64,000 bases of DNA, from NCBI GenBank assembly GCA_019454045.1, contig SKCR01037592.1, positions 124,001 to 188,000 on the forward strand, given 5' to 3'. Every line of letters starts with the position of its first letter. Positions within the stretch are counted from its first letter, which is position 1. Made by a program: the position numbers and the translations under genes. The notes beneath the pieces are model-generated. The model made no database searches. It saw nothing but the letters and a program-made list of their open reading frames with translations, and was not told where the DNA came from. Below are positions 11,928 through 23,364 of this stretch, piece after piece. Origin of the DNA: Zanthoxylum bungeanum. Its lineage: Eukaryota; Streptophyta; Magnoliopsida; Sapindales; Rutaceae.

Positions 11928-13054
11928 TACCTGAAGGCTTTATAGCTCCAGGACAAGAAAAGAAAGTCTGTAAGTTAGTTAAATCCTTGTATGGATTGAA
12001 ACAAGCTCCGAAACAGTGACATAAAAAGTTTGACGACACCATGTTGGCAAATGGTTTCAAAATCAATGAATGTGATAAATGTATTTATGTCATTTTATGT
12101 CTCTACATTGATGACATATTGATTGTTGGGAGTAATGTTAAAATGGTGAAATCTACCAAGAATATGATGAAATCTAAGTTTGACATGAAAGATATGGGTC
12201 TAGCAGATGTCATTATGGGAATAAAGATCTCGAGAAGTCCAGATGGACTTATTCTTGATCAGTCGCACTATGTGGATAAAATTCTTGGTAAATTCAACAA
12301 TGATGATTCTGCTGTGGCTAGAACTCCTTTAGATGTGAGTCTACATCTATCAAAGAGTAAGGGATATGGTATATCTCAAGTAGAATACTCTAGAGTGATC
12401 GAGAGTCTGATGTATTTATCAAGTTGTACAAGGCCTGATATAGCCTGTACAGTAAACAAGCTCAGCAGATATATGAGTAATCCAGAGGTTTATCACTGGA
12501 AAGCAATAGTGAGAGTACTTAGTTACCTACATTTTACTCGTAATTATGGGTTGCACTATCATAGATATCCAACTGTAATCGAATGATACAGTGATGCAAA
12601 CTGGATATCTTATATGAAAGAGTCAAAGTCTACCAGTGGCTATGTGTTTACACTAGCAGGTGCAGCTATATCATGGAAGTCCTCCAAACAGACTGTGATA
12701 GCCAGATCTACAATGGAATCAGAATTCATTGCATTAGATAAGTGTGCTGAAGAAGCAGAATGACTGCGAAATTTCCTAGAGGATATTCCAAGTTGGCCTA
12801 AGCGAGTGCCAACGATTTGCATTCTTTGCGATAGTCAATCTGCAATTGGAAGGGCACATAACAATATGTATAATGATAAGTCTAGACATATTCATCGTAG
12901 ACACAATACCGTTAGACAATTACTCTCTACTGGAGTTATTTCGATTGACTATGTAAAGTCAAATGATAACATTGCGGATCCGGTAACCAAAGGGTTAAAC
13001 AGAGAGTTAGTTGTGAAATCATCGAAGGGAATGAGACTAAAGCCCATTAGATAA
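10071..13054 (+). pseudogene. Copia-1 pol: protease, integrase, reverse transcriptase, RNase H (broken)
   Basis: Protease: WIDTGATRHVC with the active-site Asp at 10077, interrupted by a stop near 10230. The GAG-pre-integrase domain has LWHARLGH near 10480. Integrase: the catalytic residues are present as D (10661), D in SDRGGEY (10850) and E in GIAERKNRTL (10955). Reverse transcriptase follows from about 11580, with YIDD at 12104-12115; a few residues before YIDD are missing. RNase H and the C-terminal tail (SRHIHRRHNTVRQLL, then DNIADPVTKGLN) run to 13054. From about 10565 to 13054 the frame is continuous except for TGA codons at 12017, 12584 and 12761, two of them where the family has Trp. 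A one-base shift lies near 10560. The protein cannot be made intact. Confidence 0.9.
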
Positions 13055-13666
13055 ATGTTTATTACGAAGGAAAACCCAACCTTATTGACTGGAGATCCCA
13101 AGATCTAGGTTCAATGGGACAACCTACTCGTAAAAGACATAATTGGTTCACTGTGGGGGGTTACCCCTCTAGTTCATTCCTATGGTGAAATGAAACAGTG
13201 ATGCTCGTATGGAAAAAGCTTTAAGAAAAAGCTTTTAATGATTCTTATGCGTCGGGAATCCGAGCAGAGTAATACGAGCTACTCTTAAATAAGAAATCAC
13301 CTATGTGAGAAAGAAGTGGGGCCGCTTCAAAGGGAACTGTACGGAGCTCAATTCTTAGAAACTCTTGCAGAACCAGGTAGATGTTCATGGAAAAAATGAA
13401 CATAATAATGAGAACACAGATGTGTTAGGTAAAATATCCGTGTGATATATGTTTTTCATTTACATGAACGGCAGTACAGTTCAATGACATCGTGTCCACT
13501 GTCAGCCAATAAAGAAGATGTATTTTCATAAGGGAAGGTTCAAAGGCTAAGGTCTACCTATCCTATGCAGGTGTTGAACCGTTGAACTCTTCAATGTCAA
13601 AATAAAATGTTTCTATAAAATAATTTTATTTGACGTTTTTTCGCCAATTTCATTCATGTGGGGGAT
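13055..13666 (+). other. Copia-1 3' untranslated region and polypurine tract
   Basis: Non-coding sequence between the pol stop and the 3' LTR. It ends in ATGTGGGGGAT (13656-13666), the polypurine tract that primes plus-strand DNA synthesis, directly before TGTTGG. I see no open frame of note. Confidence 0.8.
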
Positions 13667-14659
13667 TGTTGGAAAAATGCTCACAAGTAAGCATTTTGTG
13701 GTACAATTTTAAGCATTGTCCACTTCGTGTTAGTGGTTGTTTTTGAGTGATTCGGATACTCCTCCGTGAGTAGTTCGGAATGGTATATTCATATGCTTAA
13801 AATGGTGCTTGGGTGAATGAGAAATTGTTGCTCAAAGTTCACCCATTGGTGTTGGGAAATAAAGAGAAGTTAGCTTGTCCCACATGGGTAAGCTAATAAG
13901 GAAAAATTGTGTTTATATATAATTGCTCATATGTAGATGGGTAAGTGTTATAAGGATAGAGGCTCTCTCTACGTGCGCGTGCAGGGGTGTGCAAATCAAA
14001 ATCCGATCAGGCTTGACTCGTGTGCACCCGCACGTCCTGCGTACACGAATGCCGGACCAAATTATGCGGGCCCGACCCAGCCAATTTTTTCAAGCCTCTT
14101 TATTTTTTCCAAACCTTTTGAAGTTCCATAACACATAAATTAATTCTATTAATTAATTTGGTGGTTAATTCAAATGAAAGGCCTCCCACTAATGTGATTT
14201 TAATTGGCATGTTTAATTTCTTTTAATAAGTGCAGTGTTTTTCGTTTTTGAAAAAGAAGATAGAACAAAATTTTTTTTACTGTTTTTGTTGAGAGAGTTT
14301 AAACACACTTTGTGGTTCATGGTAAACGATTTTGGTGGTGCCCATTCTCGTTTGTTTTTACGTTGCATCCTGGGAAACAAACATTCTACTACACCATTCG
14401 GTAGGGGACAAATTTATTTTAAGGAGATTGTTGCCGCATCAACAAGCCTCAGAATTTTCTCTGTCTGTCTATTGCCGCTGTTCCTATCGCTGGTTCGTCA
14501 CTGCCCAGACTGCTTCGCTCACTGCAGTTGTCCCGAAACTGTTTTTGCTTTTGTTTCTCTTGTTATATTATTGCCTCTGATTATTGTAGCAACCGTGTTG
14601 TATTTTACTGTTTGTTCGAAATCCATTGTAAGAACACAGTAACCAAATAATCTGTAATA
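13667..14659 (+). repeat. 3' LTR of Copia-1
   Basis: Near-copy of 7951-8943, the same length within the same shared borders, with scattered mostly transition differences. Differences include the GC-rich stretch (GTGCGCGTGCAGGGG here against a longer G run in the 5' copy) and an A/T run near 14270. The flank after CTGTAATA does not repeat the bases before 7951. Confidence 0.9.
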
Positions 14660-15189
14660 AATGTATCTTTGATGAATCCAAATTAACAATGAACGCGCCC
14701 GTAGCCTCAAGCAAAAAAATAGATGAATTATAATATTGTTCATAAATGTGAAAAACGGAAAAAAATTGGTCAAATCTCAATTTAATTTGAAAAAAGAATT
14801 AAAGAAAAATAAATTTTTTTAGAAAAAATGATTGCAATTTAAGAGTCTGTATTTATTAATAATAATATGATTTTTTTTTAATAAATCTCTATTTTTTGTT
14901 TGTTTTATTTTTGTATGTTTTTAATAATCTTTAGAAAGAGGTACTCTTCAATTAAATATAGTGACGTCCCTCATGCATGAAAGAAACGTGTTGGCATACA
15001 TGAGGGACAATGTCGTCTCTCAATTATTTTCCTATTTTTTTTTTTCAATTTGTTTCTCTTTAATTGAAAAGACACGTGTTTCTCATGCACAAGTTAAGTT
15101 TATGCTCATTAATTATTATCATCATGCTCGTTACAAGTCTTCTATATTGATTCTATCTGTTTATCATTCTCAATTGAGAATTCAAAACC
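14660..15189. promoter_or_regulatory. AT-rich upstream region of the S1-like gene with inverted repeats and a G-box
   Basis: No gene is visible. Two diverged inverted repeats stand out: GACGTCCCTCATGCATG (about 14963-14979) pairs with CATACATGAGGGACAATGTC (about 14996-15015), and AAAGAAACGTGTT (about 14979) with ACACGTGTTTCTCATGCAC (about 15071). The second arm contains a CACGTG G-box about 115 bp before the start codon. A TATATTGA motif lies near 15143. Functional roles are inferred from position only. Confidence 0.4.
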
Positions 15190-15651
15190 ATGAGTCTTCT
15201 TAAGAAAATTGTTGTGCTGTTATTATTGGTATTGTTCATTGCTTTATGGGAAGCCCCATGTGCCATTTCTACAAGAAACAATAAAGGAGAAGGATTTGTT
15301 ATACCTCTGAACACAACCCATGTTTTGTTCTATAACTTTTTGGACGAGAATATAAGTTTCACGATTCATTGCAAGTCCAAAGACGATGATTTAGGGACTC
15401 ATGTGATTGGTCCAAATGGTCAATATCAATGGGAGTTTAAGGTAAATGCTTGGGGAACCACACTATTTTATTGTGGAGTAAGTTGGCGAGAAGGTTGTGG
15501 GGTTTTTGATCTCTATAAAGCCTCGAGGGATGAACTTAGATGCAAAAAATATTGTAATTGGCATGTGGCCAAGGATGCATTGTATGGCTTCAATGATTTC
15601 CATTTTTCGGATATACACTATAATTGGTCAAAGCCACGGCCAATGTATTAA
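15190..15651 (+). CDS. S1 self-incompatibility-homologue (SPH) secreted protein
   Basis: A 153-residue single-exon gene, typical in length and structure for the plant self-incompatibility protein S1 family. The first 27 or so residues form a secretion signal: two lysines, then the hydrophobic run IVVLLLLVLFIALW, then a small-residue cleavage region. The mature part carries the family hallmark HCKSKDDDLG (60-69), the WEF block (81-83), TTLFYC (90-95) and the C-terminal RC..C.W pattern (Cys118, Cys122, Trp124). Cys61, 95, 118 and 122 match the four conserved cysteines; Cys103 is extra. Possible N-glycosylation sites are N41, N54 and N145. The family includes the poppy stigma S determinant, but most members have unknown, often reproductive or seedling roles, and this sequence does not tell which. 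The frame is intact. It stands alone between retroelements. Confidence 0.9.
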   Translation: MSLLKKIVVLLLLVLFIALWEAPCAISTRNNKGEGFVIPLNTTHVLFYNFLDENISFTIHCKSKDDDLGTHVIGPNGQYQWEFKVNAWGTTLFYCGVSWREGCGVFDLYKASRDELRCKKYCNWHVAKDALYGFNDFHFSDIHYNWSKPRPMY

Positions 15652-16757
15652 CAATTAGTGATAAATTAAAGGTACAATAATTTAATATTACAAATAATCC
15701 GTAGCTATTGCCATTCATTTGATTCTTCTTCTTCATTTTCATGAAATTGATAAAGGTTTGAACGTCGAGTGGTTCCGGCCATTTACCAAATGTCATGGAT
15801 TCACAATCATCTAAGCATTGTATTTTATTTCTGGGGTTAAGATTCCAGTGCAAGTTTCAAGATACAATGATACTATCGTATATATGGTTGCATTCTAAAT
15901 AGGAGAGTTTAGAATAATTAAAGAAATTAAGAATGGAAGAGATTAATTTTTTAGAGAAGCTCTCAATTGTGAATTAATGATAAAGTTCTCAATTTTGTCT
16001 TGGATATCCTAAACAAAAGTAGCAATTATAATCATAGATTGCGTAATGTTTTTGATTAATTGAATTGAGTTTATAATTTAAGTTAGATAAATCAGGCAGG
16101 TAATTAGTTTGTTGCTTATTCAACCTCTTTCCTAGACCTTAATGTTTTTGTTAGGTAAAATCTAGACATTTGTTCTAGGTTGTCTAATGAATGTCGTGTA
16201 AGGGTGATACTTATTTTTTGCTAGATCATTACGAGAGGACAATGTCGTGTAACCGATATTTCTATATTACCTTAGGGTTGTGTTAATTTTACTAGAAAGA
16301 AAGGTAAAATCTAAATATAACTTTATCCGTAAGTTAGTGGTGGCGAATGATCCTTGACCATGTTTCTTTGCATATTATCAACTCTAAAGTATTTTCCTTT
16401 AATTCTTAGCTTTCAGTTTAGTTCACCTTCGTTAGTTTGCATATTTCAATTCAAAATCCCTCTTTTTAATATTTAACAATTTTATTTTAATTGTCACGAC
16501 TTACTAATTAGACAATCCTCTACGGGATGGTCACTACTATACTCGCTGACAAACGTAATTTGAGCAAGGATTTATCTTGACATGTTGTCGTGAAGATTAG
16601 GGGTTAACACAGTGCTGATCCTTGGCTGCACAACACAAGGGACTGGCTCGAAAATAAACAACTAATTTTTTATAAAATAAAAAAAATTGAGTATCAAATT
16701 TTTAAGTCTCTATATCTCAAATAATTATTGTAACACAATATATTTCATGGCTTTGAC
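15652..16757. other. AT-rich intergenic region
   Basis: No gene, RNA or clear repeat is visible. The 87-residue minus-strand open frame at 15590-15853 overlaps the S1-like gene and shows no family features. The segment holds the S1-like gene 3' region. Confidence 0.5.
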
Positions 16758-16955
16758 TATATACTAGACCCGGTCACGATTTCAGTTTGGAACCGAAATA
16801 GAATTAGAAGGAATTAGACGGTTCCAGTTCCGGTTCGGCAAGAGTCGAACCCAAAGGAAAAATTTGGAACCTTCCGGTTCTAAGGAACCGGATTGGAACC
16901 TTACGATTCAAAGGAACCGTAGATTCCACGGTTCCAACCGGAGCTGTAACGATTC

Positions 16956-16957
<2 letters not shown>
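16758..16957. repeat. GGAACC/GGTTCC-rich degenerate repeat
   Basis: Within 200 bp the motifs GGAACC, GGTTCC and close variants recur about ten times on both strands, mostly as GGAACCG or CGGTTCC. Similar clusters occur in subterminal regions of some plant hAT-type transposons, so this could be a truncated end of one, but I see no terminal repeats or target duplication. The 90-residue minus-strand frame across it is a by-product of the repeat. Confidence 0.5.

Positions 16958-16993
<36 letters not shown>
16957..16993. repeat. (TA)n microsatellite
   Basis: An uninterrupted TA dinucleotide run of roughly 17 units, placed four bases before the start of the Nest-1 LTR. It probably was, or grew from, part of the insertion target. 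Confidence 0.9.
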
Positions 16994-16994
<1 letters not shown>

Positions 16995-16997
16995 CAT

Positions 16998-18856
16998 TGT
17001 TAGTCTCTAAAACATGCTTCAAGATCTCTAAACATGATTTTATGTGTGAAAAATCAAGTAAAAGTGGCGGAATCATTTACATTGATTTGGAGAAATCCGA
17101 AATTTCTTTGGATGGATGAAGCTCCAAGCTTGATGTTGAGTTGTTTGTTCCTTGGGTGAGTTTCCCTATTACCTCAAATGACCCTCCAAGTGCTAGCTAT
17201 GTGAAATTTTGAAGCAAAAATTTCTCCCAAGAGAGAAGAGAATTCGGCAATGAGAGGAGAAAGAGAGAGATTGTGAATAGTTTCCAAACTTGGTAGGTTT
17301 GAGTGTTAAATGCAACATTTAAAATAATGCCAACTACTTGCATGAAACTTTGACATTTGATGTAAGTCAAGTGGTCCCACCACTTTTTAAATTCAAAATT
17401 TAAGTTGGCTTCTCCAACACACAACTAAGTCACATGCAATTTTATCGGGTTCGTTTAATTCCGAATTAAACGAATTTGTCGTCGCGCCATAATTAAATCC
17501 AATTTAATTAAATAATTATGCCTAGCAAAATTATTACAACAGTCGCTTTCGAATTAATTCGTTCGCCCGAATTAAAATCCAATTTTAATTTTGTATTGAA
17601 ATCTGATTTCAATTAATATATCCGATATATTATTTTAGCTCCAAATAAATAAATTAAATAGAAAAATCCAATTTAACTATTAAATTTATTTTATTGATTA
17701 ATTCTAAATTAATCACGTTCTCTCTTCTATACAAATTTAATCTCATATTAATTCTTACCGCAATTAATCCCAAATTAATTTTCTCTCTCATAATTAATCC
17801 CAGATTAATTCTATTCGAGTCAAATGTCATTGGTGAATCTTTGGGAAGCGACCCAAAAGATTCCTGGATATGTTGGCAGTAAATACGGTTATCGGATTAT
17901 CCGAACACATGCGTACCCCGTACTACATTCTCACCGATTTACAAGACATGGTTGGCTTCTAGCAAAGCACCGTGCCTACCCAATTCTCCAGAAATATTCA
18001 CTGATGAATATCATATGTATCAGGCGTAGTAATACTATGTAATATGTAATACGATCCAGTATCAGATGTCACATGCTAGACCTAGGGCTGGATCTGTGTC
18101 TGTCCCATACGAAGTATATATCAGATCCCGAGTAATTATTCTCTGTAATCGGAAAGTCATGACCTAGTCATACTTTCCCGATAGCTGCAGCTTTTAAGAG
18201 TACTAGTTCCGTATCTTGTGTGACCATCATATCCATATGACTGAAGTGATAATCCCATCTTGACATCACATCCAATAAACTACGATTCTCAGTAAACCCA
18301 ATACAGGCGTACACAGAACTTGTTAAAGCTCCAGACGATCAATACCAAAGTAAACCGATTGTCGCAAGTAATAGCGATGTAAGTCTCAAGTTAAAGATAA
18401 CATACACCTACCCTGATTCGGATTCCCATAGACACATAGTCATACTACCAATGGGATTCCGAGTGGGTCTATCCAGAGCAAACTGTTCCCGATCAAACAG
18501 CTAACAAAACCTCTTATTACACTTGTATAAGTATCCAATACCTAAATATATGAGAACTATGTCGTTAAGCTTCCATAACGCGCACAAATGTAATACTAGT
18601 ATATTACGCATTATTAATGTCTAGTCTCGATAATACTTCGACTAGAGATATTTAATGATTAAATCATTCGTGGATTAATACTGTCTCATATCTTATTAAT
18701 CTGATTTAATCATATGGACTTTTATCATTATATATATCCAAGTAATCCAATTACAATAATGATAAAATAATAATTTCCTTTTGTCACATAGTTAATTTGT
18801 ACAAAAACACAATGTTCTTTACAAATAGTGATGTTATGGGTCATAATTGTCCAACA
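16998..18856 (-). repeat. 3' LTR of Nest-1
   Basis: On the + strand it reads TGTTAGTCTC..TTGTCCAACA; in element orientation it begins TGTTGGACAATTATGAC. It shares the core found in all Nest LTRs, such as GGCAGTAAATACGG near 17875 and GGTTGGCTTCTAGCAAAG near 17949. Several AATTAATCCCAGATTAATT-type units lie near 17758-17812. At 1859 bp it is the shortest of the family here. Confidence 0.88.
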
Positions 18857-18867
18857 ATCTCCCACTT
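18857..18867 (-). other. Polypurine tract of Nest-1
   Basis: In element orientation AAGTGGGAGAT sits directly before the 3' LTR, the plus-strand priming site. The same tract is found beside the 3' LTRs of Nest-2 (23351, slightly changed), Nest-3 (33138), Nest-4 (35374) and Nest-5 (51993). Confidence 0.85.
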
Positions 18868-18870
18868 GGC

Positions 18871-21297
18871 CTATAGCCAATCACTCAAGTATCTAATACC
18901 TGAACTATGTACATGTTGCTCAAACTTTTGCTGAGATATAGATTTCGTCAGCGGATCTGTAATGTTATCATCTGATGAGATCTTTTCGATCTTCACATCA
19001 CCACGATGTATGATCTCACGAATCAGATGAAATCGTCAAAGTACATGCTTGGATCATTTATGAGACCGTGGTTCATTATCCTGTACGATAGCCCCATTAT
19101 TGTCACAATACAAAGGTACGAGCTCAGCTGCTAATGGAACTACTCCTAATCCAATTAGGAATTTATGGATCCAAACTGCTTCTTTTTATGCCTCAGCTGC
19201 AGCAATATATTCCGCTTCTGTTGTTGAATCAGCAACAATCTCTTGCTTGGAAGATTTCCAGTTCACTGCTCTGTTGTTCAAACAAAATATGTACCCTGAT
19301 TGCGACTTACAGTCGTCTTTGTCAGTTTGGAAACTTACATCGGCGAACCCTGTCACCTCAAGTTATCATTCCCCATAGACTAAGAAAGCATCTTGAGTTC
19401 ATCTAAGATACTTAAAGATGTTCTTTATAGTAATCCAGTGACCATCACCTGGATCGGCCTGATAGCGACTGCACATGTTCAAAGCATATGAGACATCAGG
19501 TCACGTACATATCATGGCGTACATGATCGATACGACTGCTGAAGCATACGGGATCTGAATCATTATATCTCTTTTATCTTGAGTTTTAGGACACATATCC
19601 TTCGATAGAGAGACGCCATGTGACACAGGAAGCGGCCCCCTCTTGGACTGATCCATGTTGAATCTCTTTAACACTTTATCAATGTACGAGCTCTGGGAGA
19701 GTGCCAGCAGCTTTCTAGATCTATCCCGGTAGATCCTCCTTCCTAGAATAAAGGCTGCCTCTCCCAGGTCTTTCATAGAGAATTTTAATGAAAGCCAAGC
19801 TTTCACCGATTGTAGCATGGGAATGTCATTGCCAATAAGCAATACATCATCAACGTATAGGACAATGAATGTTAGTGCGCTCCCACTAACCTTCTTTTAT
19901 ACACAAGAATCATATTCGTTTTGAATGAAACCATATTCTATTATGATCTCATCAAAACGTTGGTTCCAAGAACGCGATGCTTGCTTTAATCCATAAATGG
20001 ATCGGTTTAACTTGCAAATCTTGTTTGCATGTCTTGGTATGACAAAACCATCAGGTTGTTGCATATAAATATCCTCCAAAAGGTTTCCATTATGGAAAGC
20101 GGTTTTGACATCCATCTGTCAATTTCATAATCGAAATATGCAGCAATAGCAAGAATTATCCGAATGGATTTAATCATTGGCAACGGGTGAAAAGGTCTCA
20201 TCGTAATCGACACCATGCCATTGACGATACCGTTTAGCTACAAGCCTAACTTTGTATGTTTGAATGTTGCCTTCCATGTCTGTCTTCGTTTTGAAGATCC
20301 ATTTACAACCAATAGGCTTAATGCCTTCTGGTACATCAACGAGTGTCAAAACTTGGTTGGTATACATGGAATCCATTTCGGACTTCATGGCCTCTTGTCA
20401 TAAAGCGGAGTCGATACCTTGCATCGCTTCCTCATACGTAGCTGGTTCATCTTCCTCAATAAGATTAATGTCTACATGAGGTGAGATCAGAAACTCATAC
20501 CTCTCAGGTTATTTGCTGACTCTCTCCGACTTACGCGGTTCTTGTGTATTAGAATATTATAGAACAGTCTCATCCCTGATGGACTGTTCGTGTTCCGTGA
20601 AGGGGTCGGTGCCAGGAACAGTATCACTTTCCTCCCACTTACCACTGTATTTATGAATTCCTTTTCTAGGAAAACTACTTGAAGAGCAACAAAATTTTTG
20701 TTCTCTTGTGGGTTGTATAAATAATATCCTTTGGTTTCCTTAGGATAACCTACAAATAGGCACTTATCCGATTTGGGTTCTAGTTTGGTACTATCCAAAC
20801 GTTTAACATATGCCCAGCATCCTCAAATCTTCAGGAATAAGAAACCCGGTTTCTTTCCTGTCCATATTTCATATGAAGTCTATCCAACAGACTTTGATGG
20901 AACCTTATTCAAAATAAGTATTGCACTGTTTAATGTGTATCCCCAAAAGGAAATCGGTAGCTCTGTGTGACTCATCATTGACCTTACCATGTCCAAAAAA
21001 GTTCGGTTTCTCCGTTCGGACACACCGTTCAATTGAGGTGTTCCAGGAGGAGTCTACTGTGAAAGAATACCATATTCTTTCAAGTAATTTTGAAACTCAT
21101 TGCTTAAGTATTCTCCACCACGGTCCGACCGTAATGTTTTAATACTTTTACCAGTCTATTTTTCTACTTCGTGTCGAAACTCTTTGAATTTCTCAAAAGT
21201 TTCTGACTTGGGATTCATAAGATACACATAACCATAATGCGATGCATCATCCGTAAAGGTTACAAAGTATTCATATCCATCTCTAGCCTGGCTAGAC
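18871..21297 (-). pseudogene. Nest-1 pol: RNase H, reverse transcriptase, integrase C-terminal part (broken)
   Basis: Reading leftward from 21297: integrase C-terminal part (SDKCLFVGYPKETKGYYLYN near 20700), linker, reverse transcriptase (IGCKWIFKTKTDMEG near 20300; MDVKTAFHNGN near 20100; YVDD codons at 19846-19857), then RNase H down to a TAG stop at 18871-18873. Open pieces of 72 to 113 residues are separated by stops and shifts. The + strand frames near 19100 are shadows of the RNase H region. The integrase reading is cut at 21297 and resumes at 30673. Confidence 0.88.
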
Positions 21298-23350
21298 TGT
21301 TGGAGTTTGCTAAGGTCCCAAGGATCAATAAACAAGCATGAAAATGTGTGAATACAATCGAGAAAGTCACGGAATACTCACATCGATCGGTTGAGCGACG
21401 TTTTGACGAACAAAAATTTCACTTTCTGCTCACTAGTACAATCGGCAGTGGCAGTGAAGATGTCCTCCATTTTCGGCCATTCTTGGTCCTTCGTCAAGCT
21501 CCAAGCTTGGTCGAACGATTCCCGGCTCATGGGTGGACTTCCCTATCACATTCGCATGTCTCTCGGAGTGCTAGCTCTCTTGATTTTTGCCACAAAAACC
21601 AAGCACTTTGGCTTCTCTTCTCACGATTTTTTGCAAACCAGAAACCAGAAAGTTTCAGCTCATTGGGCGTGAGAAAGATGAAGAGAATGGAGAGAGAGAG
21701 AGTGGTTTTGTTCCTTGAAAAATGGTTAATGATTTTCCAAAAATCATATATACAAATTTCTCTCAAAAAGTCAACAAAGGACAAGCTTTAAAAGCTCCCA
21801 ACAACTCCCATCAAGTCACATCTATCAATCAAGTTGTCAAGTCACATCACTCAAAGTGACAAGTGATTTGACGCTTGATGTGACTAATGATTTGACGCTT
21901 GATGCGATTAATGATTTGACGCTTGATTTGACTTGCGTGCCGCACTCGAATTCGAAATGCGAATGCGCTCGCAAATAATCCCGTGCTCGGGTTCGCTAAT
22001 TCCAAATTAATGAATTTTCCGTTACGACGCAATTAAATGATTACGCCTAGTGAAGTCACTATTCACATCGCTAACGAATTAATTCTAAATTAACTCGTTC
22101 GCCCGAATTAAAATCTAATTTTAATTCCGCGTCGAAATCCAATTTCGTTTAATATATCAAATATATTAATTTATCGATTAATTCCAAATTAACCGTTCTC
22201 TCTCTTTAAATGATATTTTATCCCAGATAAAATATCTCCGCAATTAATCCCAGATTAATTTTCTCTCTCATATTATTAATCCCAAATTAATTAAAAGTGC
22301 GAGTCATACGTCATCGGTGAATCTTTGGGAAGCGACCCATGAGATCCCCGGATATGTTGGCAGTAAATTCGGTCGTCGGACTATCCAAACACGTAAGTAC
22401 CTAGTACTACATTTATACCGATTTACAAGACAAGGTTGGCTTCTAGCAAAGCGTCATGCCTACCCAATTCTCCAGAAATATCCTTACAGGAATAAAGGAT
22501 CTATATCAGGCATAGTATACGTAGTATTACGTATTCCGATCCAGTATCGGATGATCACATGCAAGGCCCGGGGCTGGTACAATGTCTGCCCCGTACGAAG
22601 CATATATCGGATGACAAGCAACTAGTCTCTTTAATATCGGATAATCATGACCAAGTCATATTATCCCGATGGTTGCAACCTTTTTAGAGAACCAGTTCTG
22701 TATCCCTACGCGATCATCATCTCCATATGACTGGAGTGATACTTCCGTCTTGACATCACACCCAACACACTACGATTCTCAATATACCCAACATTGGCGT
22801 ACACAGAACTGGTTAAAGCCCTGGACGACCGCAATCAAAGTATATTGATTGTCGTAAGTATTAGCGGTACAAGTCTCAGGTTAAGACCAAATACACCTAC
22901 CCTGATTTCGGACTTCCATAGACACATAGTCATACTACCAATGGAATTCCGAGGGGGTCTATCCAGAGCGAAGCTCTTTCCCGTACTATCGATAAAACAC
23001 AACCTCCTATTACACTTGCATGAGTATCCTATACCCAAATATATGAGAACTATGCCGTTTGTGCCCTCACAACGCGCACAAGTGTAATACTAGTCTTTTA
23101 CGTATTTATCGATGTCTAATCTCGATAATACTCTGACTAGGGATATTTAATGATCTATCCTTCGTGGATTGATATTGTCTCATATCATTCTCAATGCAGG
23201 AACAAATCATAGGGACCTCCTATCATTTATACATCTAGGTGATCTAATCACAAATGATAATAGTGCAATCTCCTTTGTCACATAGTTAATTTGTACAACA
23301 ACACCATGATCTGTATAAATAATGACGCTATGGGTCATAATTGTCCAACA
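21298..23350 (-). repeat. 3' LTR of Nest-2
   Basis: 2053 bp on the + strand from TGTTGGAGTTTGC to TTGTCCAACA. It is longer than its partner at 28671 because of an extra insert of about 17 bp near 21355 and a third copy of a roughly 24-bp GATTTGACGCTTGATG repeat near 21865-21930. The 147-, 93- and 85-residue frames at 21348-21791 recur in the partner LTR and lie in LTR sequence. Confidence 0.88.
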
Positions 23351-23364
23351 ATCTCCCACATGGC

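Larger units (their letters stand above)
7951..14659 (+). mobile_element. Complete but inactive Ty1/copia LTR retrotransposon (Copia-1)
   Basis: Two LTRs of 993 bp each flank an internal region that carries, in order, gag, CCHC knuckle, protease, integrase, reverse transcriptase and RNase H. Integrase before reverse transcriptase is the Ty1/copia order. The LTRs differ at about 12 of the first 310 positions, so the insertion is not recent. The coding region has at least three frameshifts and four stops. I found no clear target-site duplication and no initiator-Met primer site after the 5' LTR. The polyprotein resembles the TNT1-94-like group (UBN2-type gag). Confidence 0.93.

Noticed and set aside
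19100..19406. Two + strand open frames of about 90 residues
   Set aside because: They lie antisense to the Nest-1 RNase H region, and a similar frame recurs at 35614-35914 opposite Nest-4; they are shadows of minus-strand pol.
21348..21791. 147-residue + strand open frame
   Set aside because: Lies within an LTR; the partner LTR has a related but differently broken frame (28803-29146), and no conserved protein pattern is visible.
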